NCBI GenBank assembly: GCA_964348185.1
Contig: CAYGBW010000066.1
Coordinates: 1-11,751, forward strand
Origin: CAYGBW01 sp964348185
GTDB taxonomy: Bacteria; Desulfobacterota; BSN033; WVXP01
Length of the DNA stretch: 11,751 nt
Direction of reading: 5' to 3'
Shown: in pieces, positions 7,597 to 11,751 of the stretch
Layout of the letters: the number at the start of each line of letters is the position of its first letter
How positions within the stretch are numbered: the stretch's first letter is position 1
Made by a program: the position numbers and the translations under genes
The notes under the pieces: model-generated
Told to the model about the DNA's origin: nothing
Seen by the model: the letters and a program-made list of their open reading frames with translations, nothing else
The model's database searches: none

Positions 7597-9144
7597 TTAC
7601 TGTTTTATCCCGGCATCAAAGAATCTCGGGATTTCGTCTGAACCGACAACCATGTCAGCAAGCTTGTTTCCGACGCCATATGTCATCACATATTGCCACA
7701 TGAAAAGAACGGGAGCCTCGTCCTTGATTATGCGCTGAAGCTGTGAGTAGATTTTCTTTCTGTATTCGGGATCCATGGAGTTCCGAGCCTTTAAGATCAG
7801 CTCCGTGGTTTCATCCGACCACCAGTAGGCCCAGAATGACTGTTCGGTACAGTGCTCATAAAAGATCGCATCCAGATCATGGGTCGTCGAATACCCCCAA
7901 CTCATCTGATACATGGGCCCGGCCTTTCCCGTCCTGATCAGCGTAAACAGGGGGCCCTCATCGGTATATTCCTGGATCTTCATCCGGACTCCCACCTTGG
8001 CCAAATCCACCTGCAAGGCCTCAATAAACTGCCTCTGTGCGGGTATTCTCTGGTGGCTGTTGACATGGCGAACCTCAAAGCCATCGGGATAACCTGCCTC
8101 TGCCAGAAGCTGCTTGGCCTTTTCAGGGTCGTATGGGTAGGGCTCGATCGTGGGGTCGTAGCCGAAAGCGAAGGGGGAGGCCCACGTAGCGATCCTTATT
8201 GCTCTCCCTCTCATGATGTGTTCGATGTACCCGTCGATATTGGCCCCATAGTTGACGGCCTGCCTGACCCTTTTGTCCTGGAAGGGGTTTGGCTCTCCCC
8301 GGGGTGCACCGTCGAGCTTGATAAAAGCGACCGGAAGGACCCGGACCTCCATGACCCGGGCGACTCCGGATTTGTTGATCAGATCGATCTGATCCGGGGG
8401 GACCGACTCGATGAAGTCTACCCCTCCGGCAAGGAGTTCCGCGATCTGAGTTGCCGTTTCGGGGATCGTCCTCCAGACCAGTGTCTTGATGGGAGGCGCT
8501 CCCCTCCACCAATCCTCGTTTGCCTCAACGACCAACTCCCGGCCTTTTTTCCACCGGACAAACTTGTATGGGCCGGTGCCCACCGGATTGAGAGCGAGAT
8601 GGGCATCCCCCTTTTCCTTGGCATACTTCTCAGAGATCATCTGGAAGTTCGCGAGCCTCTCCAGCATCACCGGATAGGGATTCTTGGTATGGAACCGGAC
8701 CGTATAGTCGTCGATGACTTCCACGGACTTGATCGAGATGTGCTTCGCCCGCTGCGGGGATTTCTGATCTGGATTTAGAATCCTCTCGAAATTGTATTTG
8801 ACATCCCGCGCGGTAAAAGGATACCCATTGTGGAATTTCACTCCTTTCCTTAACTCGAACTCCCAAGTCAGGTCATCGAGGATTTTCCAAGAAGTTGCCA
8901 ACCAGGGACCGATCTCCCTCGTCACCGGGTCTCGATAGACTAGGTTGTCAAACATGTGCCAGCCCACGGTAAACATAGGCCTGACGCTGTGCATGTGGGG
9001 GTCCATCGTGGGCAAGTCATAGGCAGTCGAGATGAAGATTTTGCCCTCCGGTTTCCCCCACAGGGGACTGGCTGAAGCCAAAAGAAAGACGAATCCATAA
9101 ATCGCGATTTGCAAAAGTACACCGACTTTTTTTGTTCTCATCAT
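7597..9144 (-). CDS. Periplasmic peptide-type substrate-binding protein (SBP_bac_5 family), D-aminoacylase operon
   Basis: This is the 515-residue ligand receptor of the importer encoded downstream. Residues 1 to about 25-30 form a Sec signal peptide (basic R3-K6, hydrophobic core, likely cleavage in the A-S-A-S-P-L-W-G region), with no lipobox cysteine. Family motifs include L-R-K-G-V-K-F-H-N-G (98-107), N-P-V-G-T-G-P-Y-K-F (186-195), V-R-Q-A-V-N-Y-G (293-300) and Y-P-Y-D-P-E-K-A-K-Q (336-345). In relatives a Trp-x-x-Asp element places an Asp against the ligand's free amino group. Here the matching region reads W416-G-Y-S419-T-T-H, apparently lacking that Asp, which would suit an N-blocked ligand. 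It lies 39 nt downstream of the D-aminoacylase gene and 91 nt upstream of dppB; that 91-nt gap holds a weak inverted repeat GAAGAC/GTCTTC (7568-7563 and 7543-7538). The start was moved in from GTG 9150, which lies at the edge of the Shine-Dalgarno sequence. Confidence 0.94.
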   Translation of the reverse strand: MMRTKKVGVLLQIAIYGFVFLLASASPLWGKPEGKIFISTAYDLPTMDPHMHSVRPMFTVGWHMFDNLVYRDPVTREIGPWLATSWKILDDLTWEFELRKGVKFHNGYPFTARDVKYNFERILNPDQKSPQRAKHISIKSVEVIDDYTVRFHTKNPYPVMLERLANFQMISEKYAKEKGDAHLALNPVGTGPYKFVRWKKGRELVVEANEDWWRGAPPIKTLVWRTIPETATQIAELLAGGVDFIESVPPDQIDLINKSGVARVMEVRVLPVAFIKLDGAPRGEPNPFQDKRVRQAVNYGANIDGYIEHIMRGRAIRIATWASPFAFGYDPTIEPYPYDPEKAKQLLAEAGYPDGFEVRHVNSHQRIPAQRQFIEALQVDLAKVGVRMKIQEYTDEGPLFTLIRTGKAGPMYQMSWGYSTTHDLDAIFYEHCTEQSFWAYWWSDETTELILKARNSMDPEYRKKIYSQLQRIIKDEAPVLFMWQYVMTYGVGNKLADMVVGSDEIPRFFDAGIKQ

Positions 9145-9149
9145 GTCCA

Positions 9150-9155
9150 CCTCCT
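9150..9155 (-). promoter_or_regulatory. Ribosome-binding site that fixes the binding-protein start
   Basis: AGGAGG at 9155-9150 lies 5 nt before the ATG at 9144 and 8 nt before a second ATG at 9141. The frame's longest start, GTG 9150-9148, overlaps this Shine-Dalgarno sequence and so cannot be the real start. Either ATG is acceptable; the difference is one residue. Confidence 0.75.
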
Positions 9156-9183
9156 GTGCCGAGTGAAAAGCCTTGACAAGACG

Positions 9184-10821
9184 CTACCGACGCAAAACCT
9201 TTCCCGGAAGACCCCTGTGATACTCCCCCCTTTCAATGGTGATTTTCCCGTTGATCAGCACAAGTTCAACCCCGTCCGGGAATCGACGCGGTTCACTGTA
9301 CGTGGCGTTGTCCTTGATCCGTGCCAGATCGAAAAGAACGATGTCGGCAAACATTCCCTCGCGAATCCATCCTCGATCCTTGATGCCCATGATCTGAGCA
9401 GGCCATGATGTCATTTTCCTCACGGCTTCCTGAACAGGGATAATCTTCTCGTCACGCGCATGAACACCGATAACCTGAGGATACGTCCCATAGGCAGCTG
9501 GATGAGGCGTCCCCTTTCCAAAATCGCTTGCATCGGTGGAGATCGCTCCGAGGGGGTGTTTGATCAATTCCCGGTTCGGTCCGTCTGTGGAGAGGTCACC
9601 GGAAACGCCGAAGACATAGCAGCTCGCAACCCCATTCGCTTCGAGCATCAGGTCGGCAACGGCGTCGAAAGGTTTCTTGCCGACAATGGCTGAGACCTCT
9701 TTCATGCTCTTCCCGACAAACCTCTCGTGTTGCTCGCTTCCCACATGGTACACGCGGATGTTATCCCAGCCCACTGCCTCGACAATATTGTGGGCCCAGC
9801 ATCCGGGGATCCAGGGGGGCCAGCCAGGAATGGACTCTTCGATATCCAATTCAATTCGACGGCGAGTCTCGGGAGCCCCAAGCCGCTCCAAAAGCTTTTG
9901 GATGCCTCCTTCCAAAGACCAAGGGGGAAAGATGGCGGTCATACTGGTATTCGCTGCAACATAGGGGAAGACGTCGTAGGCGATAGAAACACCTCGCTCC
10001 CTGGCCGATTCCTCGAGTTTCAAGGTTTCTTCTATCTTCCACCAGTGGTCTTTTCCCACGGCCTCATGGTGGGAGTGCTGGACAGAAACACCGGTCTCCT
10101 CTCCGATCTTGATGATCTCCTTTACCGCCGGAACAAGGGTTTCGCTGGAGCCACGGATGTGGCTGGTGAAGATTCTTCCCTTCGAGGAGGCCACTCGGGC
10201 TAGCTCCATCAATTCGTGGGTTGTTGTGTACATCCCTGGTGGATAGATCAGGCCACAGGAAAGGCCAAAGGCCCCATCCCCGAGTGCTTCTTGGACGAGT
10301 CTTTTCATCTTCGCCAGCTGATCGCCAGTCGGGATTGCATCGCTCATCCCCATAACCGCGATTCGTATGGTTCCATGGCCAGCCAATGTCCCCACGTTTA
10401 GGGCGACCCCTTGAGTTTCTAATACCTTCAGGTACTCCCCCAGTGTGGACCAGTCCCACCTCGCTCCTTCAGGACTCTGCCAAAAGGTTCCCTTTACAAG
10501 GTGGACATTCTCTGGATTGAGGGGGCCTAAGCTCTTTCCGCAGTTTCCGATAATCTCGGTCGTAATACCCTGTCGGATCCGTCCCTCAAGGTAGCGGCAC
10601 TGGTCCTCAGCATTCAGCGTAAAGATGGGGCCAGAATGTGCATGGACGTCGATGAACCCTGGACAGACCGTCAGGCCCTGAGCATCGATTACGCTGCTGG
10701 CCTGGCTGGCTTCAATCCTGCCAACAGAAACAATCTTTTCCCCCCGAATCCCTACATCCGCCCTAAACCAGGGATTGCCAGTTCCATCGAGAACACTTCC
10801 GTTTTTGATTACGATATCCAA
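9184..10821 (-). CDS. N-acyl-D-amino-acid deacylase (D-aminoacylase), amidohydrolase superfamily
   Basis: This 545-residue, zinc-dependent, probably cytoplasmic hydrolase is predicted to cleave the N-acyl group from N-acyl-D-amino acids, giving a carboxylate and a free D-amino acid. It has no signal peptide. The N-terminal strand region I-K-N-G-S-V-L-D-G-T-G leads to G-F-I-D-V-H60-A-H62-S, the metal-binding HxH. G-N-C94-G-K matches the unusual cysteine metal ligand of D-aminoacylases. T-S-H221 and the V-Q-H249-S-H251-H cluster supply further ligands, and I-S-T-D430 the catalytic Asp. The family box H440-P-A-A-Y-G-T-Y-P follows, and the C-terminal beta region (G-M-F-A-D-I-V-L-F-D, 489-498) is typical of amidohydrolases. 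The start is a TTG with GGGGAG 7 nt upstream; no ATG or GTG fits better. It heads the operon with the peptide-type importer. The acyl group and amino acid cannot be read from the sequence; related enzymes include N-acyl-D-glutamate and D-aspartate deacylases. Confidence 0.92.
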   Translation of the reverse strand: MDIVIKNGSVLDGTGNPWFRADVGIRGEKIVSVGRIEASQASSVIDAQGLTVCPGFIDVHAHSGPIFTLNAEDQCRYLEGRIRQGITTEIIGNCGKSLGPLNPENVHLVKGTFWQSPEGARWDWSTLGEYLKVLETQGVALNVGTLAGHGTIRIAVMGMSDAIPTGDQLAKMKRLVQEALGDGAFGLSCGLIYPPGMYTTTHELMELARVASSKGRIFTSHIRGSSETLVPAVKEIIKIGEETGVSVQHSHHEAVGKDHWWKIEETLKLEESARERGVSIAYDVFPYVAANTSMTAIFPPWSLEGGIQKLLERLGAPETRRRIELDIEESIPGWPPWIPGCWAHNIVEAVGWDNIRVYHVGSEQHERFVGKSMKEVSAIVGKKPFDAVADLMLEANGVASCYVFGVSGDLSTDGPNRELIKHPLGAISTDASDFGKGTPHPAAYGTYPQVIGVHARDEKIIPVQEAVRKMTSWPAQIMGIKDRGWIREGMFADIVLFDLARIKDNATYSEPRRFPDGVELVLINGKITIERGEYHRGLPGKVLRR

Positions 10822-10828
10822 CCGAACA

Positions 10829-10834
10829 CTCCCC
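10829..10834 (-). promoter_or_regulatory. Ribosome-binding site supporting a TTG start
   Basis: GGGGAG at 10834-10829 sits 7 nt before the TTG at 10821-10819, the first codon of the D-aminoacylase. The conserved I-V-I-K-N-G-S-V strand begins two residues later, so a downstream start would remove part of the fold. A TTG start usually means lower translation initiation than ATG. Confidence 0.6.
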
Positions 10835-10859
10835 GGTCTTGGCTCGCAGAGGTGATTTA

Positions 10860-10889
10860 TTTTTGCCTTGTATCGATCAGCGGCAAAAA
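10860..10889. promoter_or_regulatory. 30-bp concentric palindrome, candidate operator for the D-aminoacylase operon
   Basis: TTTTTGCC (10860-10867) and GGCAAAAA (10882-10889) are perfect 8-bp inverted arms. ATCGAT (10872-10877) sits exactly at the shared centre of symmetry, leaving only two 4-bp unmatched spacers. A nested dyad like this is typical of a site for a dimeric or tetrameric regulator. It lies 38 bp upstream of the D-aminoacylase start, inside the gap after the liv terminator. Its right arm overlaps the T-run of that terminator, so as RNA the arms could alternatively pair with each other. I see no convincing -10/-35 pair beside it. The regulator is not encoded in this window. Confidence 0.45.
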
Positions 10890-10920
10890 GAAGCCACGAC
10901 AGAAAGATTCATTCCGTGGC
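10885..10920 (-). terminator. Rho-independent terminator of the liv operon
   Basis: On the minus strand GCCACG (10920-10915) pairs perfectly with CGTGGC (10898-10893), and an inner GAA/TTC can extend the stem. The sequence TTCTTTTT (10892-10885) follows directly. The stem starts in the last codons of livF and encloses its TGA stop. Its place after livF, the usual last gene of livKHMGF operons, supports the call. On the plus strand no T-run follows, so it acts leftward only. Confidence 0.72.
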
Positions 10921-11613
10921 ACAAAGATACTTTACCTTGATTTGCTCATTATCTTTCAACTCGTCGATTGTCGATTCGTAAACGATTGTCCCTTTGCTGA
11001 TGATATAGGCATAGTCGGCAACCCCCAATGCCATGGGGAGATTCTGTTCGACCAGTAATATCGAAAAGCCCTCATCCTTTAGCTGACTGATGATAGATCC
11101 AATTTCACGAACGATCAAGGGGGCAAGACCTTCCGAAGGCTCATCCATCAGCAGTAGCTCAGGGTTAGTCATTAACGCCCGCCCGATGGCCAACATCTGT
11201 TGCTCACCGCCGCTAAGGAGGTTTCCCTTGAGGCTCTCTCGCTCCTTGAGGACGGGGAAATGGGCGTACACTTCAACTAAAGACCAGGCTCCCGCTCTTT
11301 CTCTCGATCTCGCTGCCATGGTGAGATTTTCTTTTACACTCAGTGATGGGAAGATATTTCGGCCCTGGGGAATCAGCCCAAGGCCTATCTGGGCGATCTC
11401 GAAAGGCTTGAGATGGGTAATGTCCTTTTCTTTGTACCGCACCGTACCGCTCCGTGGAGGGGTGAAGCCGATGATCGACCGAATTGTCGTTGTCTTTCCC
11501 ATGCCGTTGCGGCCCAGAAGGGCGACGACAGTCCCTTCCTGAACAGCCATCGAAACACCATGAAGGACATGACTTTCCCCATAATAGGTCTGGACATCCT
11601 CTAGTTGTAACAT
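10909..11613 (-). CDS. livF: Branched-chain amino-acid ABC transporter ATP-binding protein LivF
   Basis: This 234-residue ATPase partners LivG on the cytoplasmic side of the LivHM permease, energising uptake of leucine, isoleucine, valine or related compounds. Walker A G-R-N-G-M-G-K-T is at 34-41, the Q-loop I-P-Q-G-R-N-I-F-P at 81-89, signature L-S-G-G-E-Q-Q at 133-139 and Walker B L-L-L-M-D-E-P at 153-159. The family-typical V-E-Q-N (188-191) stands where other ABC ATPases have the H-loop His. Length matches the family (about 233-240). The ATG at 11613 lies one base after the livG stop, with GAGGA 5 nt upstream that is itself part of the livG end, so translation is probably coupled. Many Liv-type systems carry substrates other than branched-chain amino acids, such as amides, urea or aromatic compounds; the ATPase alone does not tell. 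Confidence 0.96.
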   Translation of the reverse strand: MLQLEDVQTYYGESHVLHGVSMAVQEGTVVALLGRNGMGKTTTIRSIIGFTPPRSGTVRYKEKDITHLKPFEIAQIGLGLIPQGRNIFPSLSVKENLTMAARSRERAGAWSLVEVYAHFPVLKERESLKGNLLSGGEQQMLAIGRALMTNPELLLMDEPSEGLAPLIVREIGSIISQLKDEGFSILLVEQNLPMALGVADYAYIISKGTIVYESTIDELKDNEQIKVKYLCATE

Positions 11614-11614
11614 T

Positions 11615-11751
11615 TCATTCCTCGATACCCAGATAGATCTCCCTCACTCTTGGGTCAGCTTGGATCTTCTCTGGCACGCCGTCAGCGATAATCTCTCCGT
11701 AATGGAGTACAATGATCCGTTCCGCCGCACCAAATACGACATCCATATCAT
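11615..11751 (-). CDS. livG: Branched-chain amino-acid ABC transporter ATP-binding protein LivG, C-terminal end (cut by window edge)
   Basis: These last 45 codons are read from the right edge to the TGA at 11617-11615. They begin D-M-D-V-V-F, the residues that follow the H-loop in LivG, and continue with I-V-L-H-Y-G-E-I-I-A-D-G, the usual beta-hairpin. They end with the very typical D-P-R-V-R-E-I-Y-L-G before the stop. The ATPase motifs themselves are outside the window. The gene is followed immediately by livF, the standard gene order, and the rest of the operon (permeases, binding protein) should lie to the right. Confidence 0.9.
   Translation of the reverse strand, partial: DMDVVFGAAERIIVLHYGEIIADGVPEKIQADPRVREIYLGIEE

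Noticed and set aside
7852..8778. A plus-strand open frame of 308 codons opposite the binding-protein gene.
   Set aside because: The opposite strand encodes a clear binding protein with all family motifs. The antisense translation has no family resemblance and is rich in Asp, Pro and His as typical for a mirror frame.
10822..10884. A possible promoter for the D-aminoacylase gene (TTGCCG with an A-rich element 17 bp downstream).
   Set aside because: The -10 candidate matches the TATAAT consensus at very few positions. The region could hold a promoter, but the sequence does not show a convincing one.
1..11751. CRISPR arrays, tRNA or rRNA genes, insertion sequences, phage genes or defence systems.
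   Set aside because: No regular spaced repeats, RNA gene signatures, transposase or integrase motifs, or toxin/nuclease genes were seen on either strand. The window is almost fully occupied by transporter and metabolic genes.

Overview
Every gene I can support in this 11.75 kb lies on the minus strand, so transcription runs from right to left. The content is almost entirely solute uptake plus one amidohydrolase and one uncharacterised DUF362 protein. The substrate-binding proteins carry ordinary Sec signal peptides without a lipobox cysteine, which suggests a diderm (Gram-negative) bacterium. The mix of many peptide and amino-acid ABC importers, a D-aminoacylase and a cysteine-rich DUF362 protein is the kind seen in anaerobic sediment bacteria such as Desulfobacterota. 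That placement is a low-confidence inference; nothing here is a taxonomic marker.

Layout from right to left. (1) 11751-10909: the end of a branched-chain amino-acid (Liv) transporter operon, with the tail of livG and complete livF. It is closed by a convincing Rho-independent terminator whose stem begins inside the last livF codons. (2) 10889-10860: a 30-bp concentric palindrome that looks like a regulator binding site, just upstream of the next operon. (3) 10821-2275: a tightly packed operon of N-acyl-D-amino-acid deacylase (D-aminoacylase), periplasmic binding protein, two permeases, two ATPases and a DUF362 protein. Gaps are short or overlapping (39, 91, -11, 1, 8 and 49 nt). (4) 2274-1993: a 282-bp gap with no convincing gene, probably holding the next promoter. 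(5) 1992-1: a second, diverged peptide-type binding protein followed by the start of its own DppB-type permease, which runs off the left edge. A strong stem-loop lies between them.

How the genes may work together: the central operon reads as a scavenging unit. The DppABCDF-type importer would bring in a peptide-like compound and the cytoplasmic D-aminoacylase would cleave an N-acyl-D-amino acid. The binding protein of this operon appears to lack the acidic residue that relatives use to hold a free alpha-amino group, which fits an N-blocked ligand. The last gene encodes a DUF362 protein whose C-terminal part carries CxxC, Cys and GCPPRP elements. These resemble the proximal [4Fe-4S] site of NuoB and the [NiFe]-hydrogenase small subunit. 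This is the least explained and most interesting gene in the window.

Several start codons were moved inward from the longest open frame, because the longer versions begin at TTG or GTG codons with no usable ribosome-binding site or inside the Shine-Dalgarno sequence itself.
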